Of a stretch of DNA of 42,528 nucleotides, positions 16,262 to 24,692 are shown piece after piece. Position 1 is the stretch's first letter. Each line of letters begins with the position of its first letter. The notes under the pieces were generated by a model, which worked only from the letters and a program-made list of their open reading frames with translations, was not told the origin of the DNA and made no database searches. The stretch comes from Gammaproteobacteria bacterium UBA7376 (GTDB lineage Bacteria > Pseudomonadota > Gammaproteobacteria > Pseudomonadales > Azotimanducaceae), in the NCBI GenBank assembly GCA_002470275.1, contig DKNY01000060.1, positions 7,561-50,088 on the forward strand. The letters run 5' to 3'. Both the position numbers and the translations under genes were made by a program.

Positions 16262-17629
16262 TCAACCCGATGCCTTGGCCAATTGGCGCAGCCTTTCCGT
16301 TTCTCGGTCGATAAAGGTGATCCACTGGCCGCAGATACGGACGTTAATATTGTCTTTTTCATTCCTGGCCACTCTCCGGCACTGTGAGAAGGCCCGACGC
16401 GCGCTGGTTAGCTTGTCTTGGTTGTATAGGCACATGCCTCTAACCACATGCACCGTTTGTACTCTCCGCAACCCGCCCTTGTCTAACGCGCCGGACGCTG
16501 CCGCGACGCATTTATCGAACTGGTCATCCTCTAGATAAAGGTAGGAGAGGCGCTCAAAAATCTTCCCGTCACCGGAGAGCTCGGCCGCTTCCTCGTAGAC
16601 CTCAATCGCCTTATCTACCTCCTGAGAAAGCTGCCAGGCCTGTCCCAGCGACTGGAGCGTCTTGTCCTCGCGCTCAATGGCTTCCGCTTGAAAACCCGCG
16701 AGCAAAACCTTAGCCGCACGATAGGGCACTTCCTCCTGCATCAGGAGACCCGCCAGGTTGGTGTAGTCGGTCTGCTTTTCGAGGAACCCTGCGGTGTAGG
16801 CGGCTTCCAGAGTGTACATCTGCTCCTTCTCGTAGCCTTCCTGCCCGTAGACACCCGCTAACCTTACCCAATGCTCCCGCTTTGGAAATTTCTCGACCAA
16901 TATTTGTAGCGTTTTAATCACGTTGGGCCAGTCTTCCTTTTCAAAGTAGAGGAAGGTCAGCAGGCCCCAGTTCTGCTCGGTAATTTTTGTATTCCGCTCC
17001 TGGGCAATGGCAATGCCAAGTTCCATCTGCTCGATGGCACGGTCATAGTCCTTCATCTGGTAATAGACGGTAGCCAGGAAGAAACGTGGGTCAGCGGAGG
17101 GGTTGAGCGCCTTAGATATCCAGATTTCCATGTACTTCAGGGCATCTCGATAATTCTCTTCGACGTAGCTCAGCTGAGCGACCGTATAAAGCGTTGTGGA
17201 CTCTAGCCCTTCGGGAATTTTATCTCCCTGGCTCACGACAATTTTGTATTCCCTGAGTGCACCCTGGTAGTCGTCCTCGAGATAATAAATATACCCCAGC
17301 ATGTTGTGCAGATTGGCGATCTCGTTCTCGTTATAGCGGCGCGATCGCTCCAGCGCTTTCATCACAATGTCTTTGGCTGTGGCGAAGTCCTTGAGGTCAA
17401 TGGCTTCCTGACCCTCACTCAGCTTCTTGTAAACCGCCTCGCTCAAAGACGGCACTCGACGGGACTTTTGCCTGGGCTTATTTTCCTCAGCAACGGCAGA
17501 AGGCATCAGGTATGTCCCTTCCAACACCAGCCCGGCGCCTGAGACGATGACTGAGACCAGCACGGCTAGGCATGCAGGGCGCAGAAGACTCTGCAGGCAG
17601 ATTCCGATTGATTTAACGTGCTTGATCAT
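16262..17629 (-). CDS. TPR protein of a TonB2-type system
   Basis: A 455-residue envelope protein. The N-terminus has a hydrophobic segment (about residues 13-40) that is a signal peptide or anchor, ending near AVAEEN. The rest is built from tetratricopeptide repeats (for example AREYKIVVSQG-, AQLSYVEENYRDALKYM-, and FFLATVYYQMKDYDRAIEQM-like helices), indicating a protein-binding scaffold in the periplasm. Such a TPR protein is the usual last gene of TonB2 clusters with TtpC and DUF3450, where it is thought to assist energy transfer or receptor contact. I chose ATG 17629; a TTG lies three codons upstream. A terminator follows. Confidence 0.85.
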   Translation of the reverse strand: MIKHVKSIGICLQSLLRPACLAVLVSVIVSGAGLVLEGTYLMPSAVAEENKPRQKSRRVPSLSEAVYKKLSEGQEAIDLKDFATAKDIVMKALERSRRYNENEIANLHNMLGYIYYLEDDYQGALREYKIVVSQGDKIPEGLESTTLYTVAQLSYVEENYRDALKYMEIWISKALNPSADPRFFLATVYYQMKDYDRAIEQMELGIAIAQERNTKITEQNWGLLTFLYFEKEDWPNVIKTLQILVEKFPKREHWVRLAGVYGQEGYEKEQMYTLEAAYTAGFLEKQTDYTNLAGLLMQEEVPYRAAKVLLAGFQAEAIEREDKTLQSLGQAWQLSQEVDKAIEVYEEAAELSGDGKIFERLSYLYLEDDQFDKCVAAASGALDKGGLRRVQTVHVVRGMCLYNQDKLTSARRAFSQCRRVARNEKDNINVRICGQWITFIDRETERLRQLAKASG

Positions 17630-17673
17630 GGTTCTCAACCTCTCCTTTCCCTTGGCCTCGCCGTCCGGCCACC

Positions 17674-18276
17674 TTAGCCGTCTACCATTTCAAAGGTAAT
17701 CCGGGTTTTCACGCCAGCTACATCGATGGGCTCACCGTTAACGACCTTCGGCTTATACTTATACTTGAGGGCTGCGTTGATTGCAGCTCGGTTAAATATC
17801 CCGGGTGGCTTCGCCTCGATAACCACCGGATCTCTCACGGCCCCGGTCTTGGTCACAATATATTCAAGCAAAACATAGCCCTCAATACCTCTGGCCTGCG
17901 CTCGACGTGGGTATTGAGGCGCCACTTTAACGATCGGCAGATACTCACCGTCAGAGCTAAAGCCACCCCCTTCAATGTCCAGGGTGACATCAACATCCAC
18001 GCCGCCCATGTCGACGCCTCGTGATAAGTCGGATGACTCGAATTCTGGCGTTGGCATATCCGGTGGCGGCTCATCTGGCGGCGGCGGCGGCTTAGGCTTA
18101 CGGGTTTTTGTTTGAGGGTCCTCATCTTCTTGGAGGCGAACAAAGTCCAGCAGCTTCCCCCTAGGCCCCTCGTCCAGATTTGCTTCATTGGTGGCGATGA
18201 TGGCCTGCATCATAAAGAAAAGCAGCGCCGTCACCAGCGCGCCAAGACCTACGCCAAATGCATAACGAGCCATCAT
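17674..18276 (-). CDS. tonB2: TonB energy transducer (TonB2 type)
   Basis: Inner-membrane-anchored protein that spans the periplasm and pulls on the TonB box of outer-membrane receptors. The 200-residue protein has an N-terminal membrane helix (about 9-29), a short proline-rich spacer (KPPPPPDEPPPDMP), and a C-terminal TonB domain (YPRRAQARGIEGYVLLEYIV ... AALKYKYKP). It is shorter than E. coli TonB, as TonB2 proteins are. Two tandem ATG codons at 18276 and 18273 are possible starts. It lies 8 bases after exbD in the six-gene operon. Confidence 0.92.
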   Translation of the reverse strand: MMARYAFGVGLGALVTALLFFMMQAIIATNEANLDEGPRGKLLDFVRLQEDEDPQTKTRKPKPPPPPDEPPPDMPTPEFESSDLSRGVDMGGVDVDVTLDIEGGGFSSDGEYLPIVKVAPQYPRRAQARGIEGYVLLEYIVTKTGAVRDPVVIEAKPPGIFNRAAINAALKYKYKPKVVNGEPIDVAGVKTRITFEMVDG

Positions 18277-18284
18277 AGTACTGC

Positions 18285-18698
18285 CTAGTTGTTCTCAGTG
18301 GAGATCGCGACTTCTCGCAGCCCAGCTGCACGCGCTGCGTTCAAGACGACCATCAACTTTTCATTGTTTGATTTTCGATCAGCCTGCACCACAAGCCCCC
18401 CCTTTGGGTTTTCGGCATGCAGCCTTTCAATGTGCGAGCGGACCGAGTTCGGGTCCACGCGCTTTTTGTCGATCCAGATGTCCCCGGCAGGGCTGATCGC
18501 CACCAAGAGCGCAACGGTCGGCTTCTGCTCTGATGTCTGCGCTTCAGGTCTAAGCACGTTGATACCGGACTGTTTGATAAAGGTGGCAGTCACAATGAAG
18601 AAGATGAGCATAATAAAGACCACATCCAGCATTGGCGTTAAGTTGATGTCGTCTGCATCACTCTCCCCTCTGGAAATGCGCGATATTTTCTTGCGCAT
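18285..18698 (-). CDS. exbD2: ExbD-type proton channel subunit
   Basis: A 137-residue protein with one membrane helix (about 24-42) and a periplasmic domain. The helix holds the proton-carrying Asp at D25 in NLTPMLDVVF, the diagnostic ExbD/TolR motif. With ExbB it harvests the proton-motive force for TonB. It follows the ExbB gene by 30 bases and precedes tonB by 8 bases. Confidence 0.93.
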   Translation of the reverse strand: MRKKISRISRGESDADDINLTPMLDVVFIMLIFFIVTATFIKQSGINVLRPEAQTSEQKPTVALLVAISPAGDIWIDKKRVDPNSVRSHIERLHAENPKGGLVVQADRKSNNEKLMVVLNAARAAGLREVAISTENN

Positions 18699-18728
18699 AA
18701 GCTTACTCCTATCTGCTGCTCGCCAAAT

Positions 18729-19247
18729 CTAGTGATCGAGCGTCAGATTGTCTTCAAATAGTTCTGTTTCATATTCGACCTTTCTCTTGAGATAGGTCGT
18801 ACCCACTAACCCGGACAAAGAGGCAATCATCCCAGACATGGTAGGAATGGTTGCCATAGAGACCCCGGCAGCCATGGAGCGAGCGTTGCCGCCCTGAGTG
18901 GCCATGGCGTCGAAGACCGCAATCATGCCTGTTACCGTCCCCAGCAATCCAAACAAGGGGCACAGGGCCACACAGGTTTCGATAATGGGTAGGCTTCCTG
19001 CGATACGAGATGCCGCATTAGAAATTATGCCTTCACGCACCTGATGAGCGGACCACGATTTGCGTTCGGTTCGATGTTCCCAAACTGTGGTGGCTTCAAG
19101 CACCAGCAGGCGATGCTCATTGCGGAAGAACCATATGCGCTCGAAGATAAGCGTCCACATCAGGAAGGTCAGACCGGCGATGAACCAAAGCACATCGCCG
19201 CCCATTTCCATGAATCTGATGATCGCAAGGTAAGCGTCGCTAAACAT
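18729..19247 (-). CDS. exbB2: ExbB-type (MotA/TolQ/ExbB) proton channel subunit
   Basis: A 172-residue inner-membrane protein with three hydrophobic segments: about 16-36, and a pair around 84-104 and 128-150. The conserved channel region reads CPLFGLLGTVTGMIAVFDAM and GVSMATIPTMSGM, as in ExbB/TolQ. It is short, which is typical of ExbB2 of TonB2 systems. It lies between the TtpC-like gene and exbD. Confidence 0.93.
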   Translation of the reverse strand: MFSDAYLAIIRFMEMGGDVLWFIAGLTFLMWTLIFERIWFFRNEHRLLVLEATTVWEHRTERKSWSAHQVREGIISNAASRIAGSLPIIETCVALCPLFGLLGTVTGMIAVFDAMATQGGNARSMAAGVSMATIPTMSGMIASLSGLVGTTYLKRKVEYETELFEDNLTLDH

Positions 19248-19269
19248 TTCTCGACAGCCTCCTTGGGGC

Positions 19270-20757
19270 CTAGCCTAAGGGCCGGCCGGCCTTTTCTGCA
19301 TGGTCCGCAATAATGCCCGCGCTCTGCTCTTCAATGATATGCACGAGCTCTCGAGAGCGGCTATTCACTATGGCATGCAGAAGCGTTGTCGGAATGGCCA
19401 CACAAAGGCCCAGTACCGTCGTCATTAAGGCCTTTGAAATACCGCTGGCCATGGTTTTTGGATCGCCCGTGCCAAACAGCGTGATCGCCTGGAACGTCTC
19501 GATCATCCCGATCACGGTACCCAGAAGCCCGGTCAGAGGCGCGACGATTGAGATCACCTGGATCAGCGAGATTCGTTTCGTCAAATTAGGCGTTTCGCCC
19601 AATATGGCTTCCCCAAGCTTAAGCTCGAGTGTCTCGACGTCCACCTCCTTGTTCTCTTCGTACACCCGCAGGACGCGTCCTAGCGGATTGTCGTCAGAGG
19701 CGACGGGATCCTTGCGCTGCGCCGTGACCTTGGTACCCACCAAGAACAGGGTCAGCAGCCGCTCGAGGGCCAAGAACACACCTATGATGCCGCCTAGAAT
19801 AATGACTGATCCGACATTGCCACCCTGGCCGTCACAGAAAGGTAGGTAGCATTCGCCGATCGAGCTGAAAGGCGAGCCGATCCGTTCACCCAAGGTTGCC
19901 GCCTGGATGAGCAACGCCAGCAATGAACCGCGCGTTGGGTCAACTGAGAATTCTACGACCTCACCAGGCGCCGCATCCTGCACATCTCGGGCGGTGGCGA
20001 CATGTCGACCCGTCGGCTGTCTTGCCAACTCGACAATACTCTGGCTGTCTGGATTCCACTGCAGGTACTCGCCTTCTCCCACTAGGGCAAAGGCACCGAC
20101 CCGAACAATCTCGGTATTAACCTTTTCACCTGAGATTTTTGTAATGACACCGTCGTACTTTGAAATCTTGCCAGATTCCGTCATTTCTCTCTGGAGTTCG
20201 AACCAAAGAGACTCCATTTCATCGATGGTGGCCAGTTGGCTCGCCGTACCCATCTTCTTTGCCAGGTCACCCAGCCACTCTCCTCGGCCAGGATATTGGC
20301 TAGAAATGATAGACCCTTCGAACCCACCGCGCGTGTCGCCAGCCACCTGCTGTAACACACCGAAAAGTTCTCTCAGGCTCCCGAGGCGTTTGTCTAACTG
20401 CTCGGTAAGATCCCCAATGCGAATTTCATTTTCTTCAAATGTTGTTTCAAGACGGTCTGAACGGCGTTGCTCGCGCGCACGCTCTGCCTTTGCATCCCGC
20501 AACAATCGGGCCTGCTGGTCCTTTTCATTTACGAAACGTGCCTCCCGAGCCGCATTTTCCCGGGATTCCACAACGCGACGCTCGCGTACATTATCGAGCA
20601 GTTCGTCTAGCGAGCTTGCTTCGTTAACCACCAAGTCCGTGGCCGGCGCCACTTCCTCTGCCGTGGCAGGCGACATGGCAAGGGCGCTGGCTGCCAACAA
20701 AGCGACTAGGGAACCGGCGGCGTTGCTCTTCACTGTGCTGAGTATTCTCAAGATCAT
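19270..20757 (-). CDS. ttpC: TtpC-like long ExbB homologue (MotA/TolQ/ExbB proton channel family)
   Basis: A 495-residue protein. It starts with a signal peptide (about 1-33), then a long charged periplasmic region with coiled-coil character (about 60-150), and ends in an ExbB/TolQ channel domain (about 330-495) with GGIIGVFLALERLLTLF, APLTGLLGTVIGMIETFQ and VLGLCVAIPTTLLH. This build is that of TtpC, required together with ExbB2, ExbD2 and TonB2 in vibrios for iron-siderophore uptake. Its ATG overlaps the stop of the DUF3450 gene (ATGA), so the two are coupled. Confidence 0.9.
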   Translation of the reverse strand: MILRILSTVKSNAAGSLVALLAASALAMSPATAEEVAPATDLVVNEASSLDELLDNVRERRVVESRENAAREARFVNEKDQQARLLRDAKAERAREQRRSDRLETTFEENEIRIGDLTEQLDKRLGSLRELFGVLQQVAGDTRGGFEGSIISSQYPGRGEWLGDLAKKMGTASQLATIDEMESLWFELQREMTESGKISKYDGVITKISGEKVNTEIVRVGAFALVGEGEYLQWNPDSQSIVELARQPTGRHVATARDVQDAAPGEVVEFSVDPTRGSLLALLIQAATLGERIGSPFSSIGECYLPFCDGQGGNVGSVIILGGIIGVFLALERLLTLFLVGTKVTAQRKDPVASDDNPLGRVLRVYEENKEVDVETLELKLGEAILGETPNLTKRISLIQVISIVAPLTGLLGTVIGMIETFQAITLFGTGDPKTMASGISKALMTTVLGLCVAIPTTLLHAIVNSRSRELVHIIEEQSAGIIADHAEKAGRPLG

Positions 20758-21530
20758 TTCGCTACTCCTGCGCCGACGATGGGTAGGCTAAGCATTTCGA
20801 TGGAGGCTTGCTGACGCGCCATCCTAATGCCCTGTCGAACCGAGGCCTGATAGGAGTCATCCACAGGCTCGTATTGGCGCGTCGTCGGGTTAAACATGCC
20901 AGTTTCTGCGCCATCGGGCGTCTGGTAAACCAGGGCAATGCGGCCAACCTTCAGTATGTCCACCTGCCGTTCTATTCCCGCGATGTCGATGGTGGCGTTG
21001 TAGGTTTCCATGGTGCGGCCGTACTCGTTCTCGATCTGGAACGCACGAAATACTTGAGAGAATTTCTCGGATACCGCGACATCAGCCCGATCCATCGTTT
21101 CTCGGAGCCGTTCAACCCGCTCACGGCGTTCCTCCAGTAAGAAGGGTGCGTCCAGCTCTACAAACTGCTCCAGGCCGTCAATCATCCGGAGCATGAGCGG
21201 TGTAATTTGGCGTTCGATCACGGTCACTTCGTCTATTGACTGTGACAGCAGGGTCATCTCTCGCTCTTGATTCGCAATCTGCTTTTCGAGCTGTCGGTTA
21301 TAAACCCTCAATCCTTCAATCTCTTTCAGGACGGTCTTATATTCGTTAAACAGCTTCCGGGTTTCGTCCGTCAGGTCATCGATCCTAGCCTGAGAGCGCT
21401 TCGCAGAAACGTTCATCTGTTCTGCAACTTGAAAGATATCGCTCAACGTGGCACCGAATGCCGAGGCACTGAACGTCAGACACGCTACTGACAAAAAGGT
21501 CGAAGACACTTTATTTATGTTGTTAATCAT
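20754..21530 (-). CDS. DUF3450 family periplasmic coiled-coil protein
   Basis: A 258-residue exported protein: a signal peptide (about 1-26, ending ASAFGA), then a long charged helix predicted to be coiled coil (about 40-100), then a globular part with RVERLRETMDRADVAVSEKF and the family end TYNATIDIAG and RIALVYQTPDG. DUF3450 genes sit at the head of TonB2/TtpC clusters in marine gammaproteobacteria; their exact job is unknown. It is the first gene of this operon, with a GGAAG ribosome site and a leader that holds a dyad and tandem repeats. Confidence 0.87.
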   Translation of the reverse strand: MINNINKVSSTFLSVACLTFSASAFGATLSDIFQVAEQMNVSAKRSQARIDDLTDETRKLFNEYKTVLKEIEGLRVYNRQLEKQIANQEREMTLLSQSIDEVTVIERQITPLMLRMIDGLEQFVELDAPFLLEERRERVERLRETMDRADVAVSEKFSQVFRAFQIENEYGRTMETYNATIDIAGIERQVDILKVGRIALVYQTPDGAETGMFNPTTRQYEPVDDSYQASVRQGIRMARQQASIEMLSLPIVGAGVAK

Positions 21531-21539
21531 TCCTACTTC

Positions 21540-21569
21540 CTACTGGACTTATTCCTAGTGGACCTCTTC
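21540..21569. repeat. Two tandem 15-bp imperfect repeats in the Ton-operon leader
   Basis: CTACTGGACTTATTC (21540-21554) is followed directly by CTAGTGGACCTCTTC (21555-21569); 12 of 15 positions match. The pair lies just upstream of the DUF3450 ribosome site, beside the palindrome at 21570-21600. The spacing is about one and a half helical turns, and either a regulator site or an RNA element in the leader is possible. Confidence 0.5.
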
Positions 21570-21600
21570 GCACCAAAATAGTTTTTCTATTTTAGAGTGC
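21570..21600. promoter_or_regulatory. Dyad upstream of the Ton operon
   Basis: A long imperfect palindrome: GCAC-c-AAAATAG-ttttt-CTATTTT-aga-GTGC. The inner 7-bp arms are perfect around a 5-base spacer. It lies about 40-70 bases before the DUF3450 start and includes a minus-strand TAAAAT that could serve as a -10 element, a position suited to a repressor site. It does not match the Fur box well. It may alternatively form a hairpin in the leader RNA. Confidence 0.45.
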
Positions 21601-21900
21601 GAGCCAAAAACCACGACCACATGGCTAGCCCGGCAAAAGCGCCGTCTACCCCATCAGCTGCAGCTATCGACCCAATTTCCAAAGAGCTGTTCACATCTGC
21701 CCCACCACTCTAGACCGATGGCGGATCAGACCCATTGATTAGTGCTTTGCAAAGGTTAGCAGCTAGCGGCCTCCCCGCCAGAACTGTGGGCGAAGCATTA
21801 ACAAAGGATCATGCGATGTCAACACTTGCATTTACCTCAAGTCGTCTCCTTAGCCCACCCCGTCGGGACTTTCCGCCCAATTCAGGGCCATTCACGTCGT

Positions 21901-22590
21901 TCAACGCGCGGCTAGGCATTCCTCGAAAAGCGCCAGCGTGCGTGATCGAGCGAGGGCCGCAGACTCTGCGTTGTAGGAGCCGCGATGATCGCAGTTAAAT
22001 CCATGATCTGCGGGATAGACGTGCACCCGGACGTCAGTCACGAATGCCTTGATTTGGTCAACGTCCGCCATTGGGATATGGCCGTCCAGCTCGCCGAAAT
22101 GCATCATCAGCGGACATTTGGGAGCGCCATTGAGATGGTCGACAATACCGCCACCGTAATAACTCGACGCCGCATTCACGCCCTGCAGGTTACAGGCGCT
22201 CAGCCAGGTCAGCAGGCCGCCAAAACAGTATCCAACCACGCCGACCTTGCCCCGCTCTGACGCTAGGTTTATCGCCGCCTGAATATCCTTGAGCGTCGTT
22301 TGGAGGTCGAGCTGCTGGAACGCGAGCTCTATGCCCCGCCCCATATCGGCCTCTTCGTAGCCCAGCTCAATGTTTGGCGAGATACGATCAAATATTTTGG
22401 GTGCCACAACGAAATAGCCTGCCTCCGCATAGCCATCCGCAACTTCCCGGATGTGGGCATTCACCCCAAAAATTTCCTGGATAACCACGACTGCCCCTTG
22501 GCACCCCTTCGTTGGTTCCGCGGTGTAGGCCCCAAGTTCGAAGTTATCAAAGGACTCAAAGACAATATCTTTACGAGCAATGTCCATCAT
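21901..22590 (-). CDS. Dienelactone hydrolase family protein
   Basis: A 229-residue alpha/beta-hydrolase with the dienelactone hydrolase triad: nucleophile C122 in GYCFGG, D169 in GELDGHIP and H196 in ADHGFNCD. The N-terminal region (VVIQEIFGVN) supplies the conserved Glu that tunes the Cys. Such enzymes open dienelactones in chlorocatechol degradation, but many act on other lactones or esters. The start at 22590 (or 22587, the next codon) has GAGAG close upstream. No aromatic-degradation genes are adjacent, so the substrate is unknown. Confidence 0.88.
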   Translation of the reverse strand: MMDIARKDIVFESFDNFELGAYTAEPTKGCQGAVVVIQEIFGVNAHIREVADGYAEAGYFVVAPKIFDRISPNIELGYEEADMGRGIELAFQQLDLQTTLKDIQAAINLASERGKVGVVGYCFGGLLTWLSACNLQGVNAASSYYGGGIVDHLNGAPKCPLMMHFGELDGHIPMADVDQIKAFVTDVRVHVYPADHGFNCDHRGSYNAESAALARSRTLALFEECLAAR

Positions 22591-22776
22591 ATCTCTCAAG
22601 AGTAAAAGGGCCGTAAGAATAGCTTCCTTTCTCCTGAGCGCAAACTCAGCAGGCCACCAGGCATCCCTCGCCAGTAGGTCACCGATGTGTCATATTTTTA
22701 TATTGTACTGTGCCGGCTCGTCTTGTGGTCCTGAGGCTGAGGCCCAATCCACCTAACATTATCGGGATGTTTTTGC

Positions 22777-23457
22777 ATGGCAACCAACGTTTTGGTCGTA
22801 GAGGATGAACCGGAAATCCGAGAGCTCTTGGGCTTCTCCCTGGGCAGAGCGGGCTACGATATCATCGAGGCGGAGACTGCGGAGGTCGCTCTCCAGCTGC
22901 TGAACGAACGCCTACCGGATATTATGATTATTGACTGGATGCTTCCCGGCATGAGTGGCGTTGAGCTGGCAAAAAGACTCCGCCGAGACGACCTGACCAG
23001 CGGACTACCTTTGATCATGCTTACCGCTCGTGGAGAGGAAGCAGACAAGCTGCGAAGCTTCGAATCAGGAATCGACGACTACATCACCAAGCCCTTTTCT
23101 CCGCGAGAATTGATTGCTCGTCTGAAGGCATTGCTTCGCCGTACCGGCGCACCCGAAGACAACGTCCTAGAGATCGGCGGCATTCGATTAGATCAAACCA
23201 GTCACCGCATCACGATCAATGGCGAAACCATCCGCGTCGGGCCCACCGAGTATCGTTTACTGGAATTATTAATGCGCCATCCGGATCGTGTCTTCGAGCG
23301 CAATCAACTGTTAGATCGCGTTTGGGGTCGCAGCACCTACATTGAGGAGCGTACAGTGGATGTTCATGTCCTGCGCCTGAGAAAAATCCTTAAACCCTAT
23401 GGCCTAGATACCGCCATCCAGACCGTACGCAGCGTCGGTTATCGATTCACGCCCTAG
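22777..23457 (+). CDS. phoB: PhoB-type response regulator (OmpR family)
   Basis: A 226-residue regulator: receiver domain 1-120 with phosphate-accepting D53 in IIDWMLPG, acidic pair E9-D10, the switch Thr in MLTARG and Lys in ITKPFS; then an OmpR-type winged helix (about 130-226) with RVGPTEYRLLELL and VDVHVLRLRKIL. The W after the acceptor Asp and RLLELL are typical of PhoB, which activates genes for phosphate scavenging. The cognate kinase phoR normally follows but here a HAD phosphatase gene does. The half Pho box TGTCATA at 22688-22694 is suggestive of autoregulation only. Confidence 0.88.
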   Translation: MATNVLVVEDEPEIRELLGFSLGRAGYDIIEAETAEVALQLLNERLPDIMIIDWMLPGMSGVELAKRLRRDDLTSGLPLIMLTARGEEADKLRSFESGIDDYITKPFSPRELIARLKALLRRTGAPEDNVLEIGGIRLDQTSHRITINGETIRVGPTEYRLLELLMRHPDRVFERNQLLDRVWGRSTYIEERTVDVHVLRLRKILKPYGLDTAIQTVRSVGYRFTP

Positions 23458-23538
23458 CCAGTCCCAATGGGCTCTATTGCGTATCAGGCCTGTCTGACGG
23501 CACACTGCGCCCGCATTTTTTTCCATAAGGAGCCCGGC

Positions 23539-24201
23539 GTGGCGCAAGAGCCCAATCCCGACATCGAAGCCATTATCTGGGACTTCGGTGGCGTCTTTAC
23601 CAGCAGCCCCTTCGAAGCCTTCAACACCCTTGAGGCCAGTTTGGGCGCACCCCAAGATTTCATTCGTCAGGTCAATGCCCGGAATCCGGACAATAACGCC
23701 TGGGCTAAATTCGAATCCAACAGCGTCAGCCTAGACGACTTTGATACGCTGTTCGCCCGAGAGAGCCAGGCCGCCGGCTTTCGCATTTCCGGAAAGGCGG
23801 TCGTTGCCGTGCTGTCCGGCTCGCTGAGACCACGGATGGTCGCGGCCTTAGACCGATGTAAGGAGCACTTCAAAGTGGCCTGTATCACGAACAACGTTAA
23901 AGCGGGAACGGGCCCCGGCATGGCGGAGAGAGCGGATAAGGCCGCTGCGGTTGCCGACGTAATGGCCCGCTTTGATCTTGTGGTCGAATCCAGCAAGGAG
24001 GGCATTCGGAAACCGAATCCGATGATCTATCAACGCACTTGTGAAAGGCTTGGGATAGCTTGTGAGAAAGCTGTATTCCTGGATGACCTGGGCATCAACC
24101 TCAAACCTGCGCGCGCCCTAGGCATGCACACTATCAAGGTCCTCAATCAAGACCAGGCACTTCAAGACCTGGCTGCGGTAACCCGCCTGGTCTTTGACTG
24201 A
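23539..24201 (+). CDS. HAD-superfamily hydrolase (subfamily IA)
   Basis: A 220-residue haloacid-dehalogenase-type phosphatase. Motif I is WDFGGVF (nucleophile D15), the middle TNN is the motif II site (CITNN), and GIRKPNP plus LDDLGIN supply the Lys and acidic cluster of motifs III and IV. The DFGG variant of motif I is shared with ACAD10/EPHX2-N-like members. I chose the GTG at 23539 because AAGGAG precedes it; the frame is open earlier without a ribosome site. It lies about 80 bases after phoB and may be read with it. The substrate is unknown. Confidence 0.82.
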   Translation: MAQEPNPDIEAIIWDFGGVFTSSPFEAFNTLEASLGAPQDFIRQVNARNPDNNAWAKFESNSVSLDDFDTLFARESQAAGFRISGKAVVAVLSGSLRPRMVAALDRCKEHFKVACITNNVKAGTGPGMAERADKAAAVADVMARFDLVVESSKEGIRKPNPMIYQRTCERLGIACEKAVFLDDLGINLKPARALGMHTIKVLNQDQALQDLAAVTRLVFD

Positions 24202-24211
24202 GACCCAGGCG

Positions 24212-24691
24212 CTATGCTGGGTGGGACATTTCTGCCGCTGCGTCCTGGACCGCACGAATAATTTTATCGTACCCCGTGCAGCGGCAGAGGTTTCCCGCTA
24301 GCCAATAGCGAATCTTGCTTTCATCAGGGTTAGGGTCTTTCTCGAGCAGCGCCTTTGCCGCGACGATGATGCCGGGTGTGCAGATACCGCACTGAAGCGC
24401 CGCGTTCTCTAAAAACTTCGTCTGCAGAGGATGCAGCTTCTCGTTTTCAGCGATCCCTTCTATCGTTTCTATTTCAGCACCCTGAGCCTCAGCGCCCAGC
24501 ATGAGGCAAGAACAAACAAGCCGTCCATCCACCAACACCGAACAGGCACCGCAATCTCCCGTTCCGCAACCCTCCTTGGTACCGGTCAGGCCGAGCTCAT
24601 CACGCAGCACATCCAGCATGGACTGGTCCGCATCGCAGAGAAACTCGCGAGCCTCTCCGTTTATCGTTGATTCGATATGCATTCTCGCCAT
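24212..24691 (-). CDS. Small [2Fe-2S] subunit of a xanthine dehydrogenase/CoxMSL-type enzyme
   Basis: A 159-residue iron-sulfur protein with both expected cluster sites. The N-terminal plant-ferredoxin-like cluster uses C42, C47, C50 and C62 (GCGTGDCGAC ... CSC). The C-terminal all-helical cluster uses C101, C104, C136 and C138 (CGIC ... CRC). It passes electrons between a molybdenum-cofactor subunit and the FAD subunit. It starts one base after the FAD-subunit gene stops, so they are one operon. No large Mo-binding subunit follows: the next gene is a convergent HAD phosphatase. Confidence 0.92.
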   Translation of the reverse strand: MARMHIESTINGEAREFLCDADQSMLDVLRDELGLTGTKEGCGTGDCGACSVLVDGRLVCSCLMLGAEAQGAEIETIEGIAENEKLHPLQTKFLENAALQCGICTPGIIVAAKALLEKDPNPDESKIRYWLAGNLCRCTGYDKIIRAVQDAAAEMSHPA

Positions 24692-24692
24692 C

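Larger units (their letters stand above)
21531..21900. other. Leader/promoter region of the Ton operon
   Basis: This non-coding stretch of 370 bases lies between the start of the DUF3450 gene and the end of the dienelactone hydrolase gene, both on the minus strand. It should hold the Ton-operon promoter. A minus-strand TTGACA-like element occurs at 21823-21818 but lacks a good -10 partner at the right distance. A minus-strand TAAAAT, within the dyad at 21570-21600, could be a -10. No recognisable gene is present; open frames here lack ribosome sites. Confidence 0.4.

Noticed and set aside
19907..20791. Long plus-strand open frame antisense to the TtpC-like gene
   Set aside because: It is Ser/Arg-rich low-complexity translation opposite a clear gene, with no domain or ribosome site.
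21570..21600. Fur box upstream of the Ton operon
   Set aside because: The dyad has AAAATAG arms and does not follow the GATAAT-based Fur pattern.
21735..21998. Plus-strand open frame in the gap after dienelactone hydrolase
   Set aside because: No ribosome site, no recognisable features, and it overlaps the end of the hydrolase gene.
22681..22700. Pho box upstream of phoB
   Set aside because: Only one half-site (TGTCATA) is good; the second half at 11-base spacing is poor, so I do not list it as a site.
24203..24222. ACCCAG/CTGGGT hairpin between the HAD phosphatase and the [2Fe-2S] gene
   Set aside because: Short stem, overlaps the [2Fe-2S] subunit coding end and has no T run, so termination is not supported.
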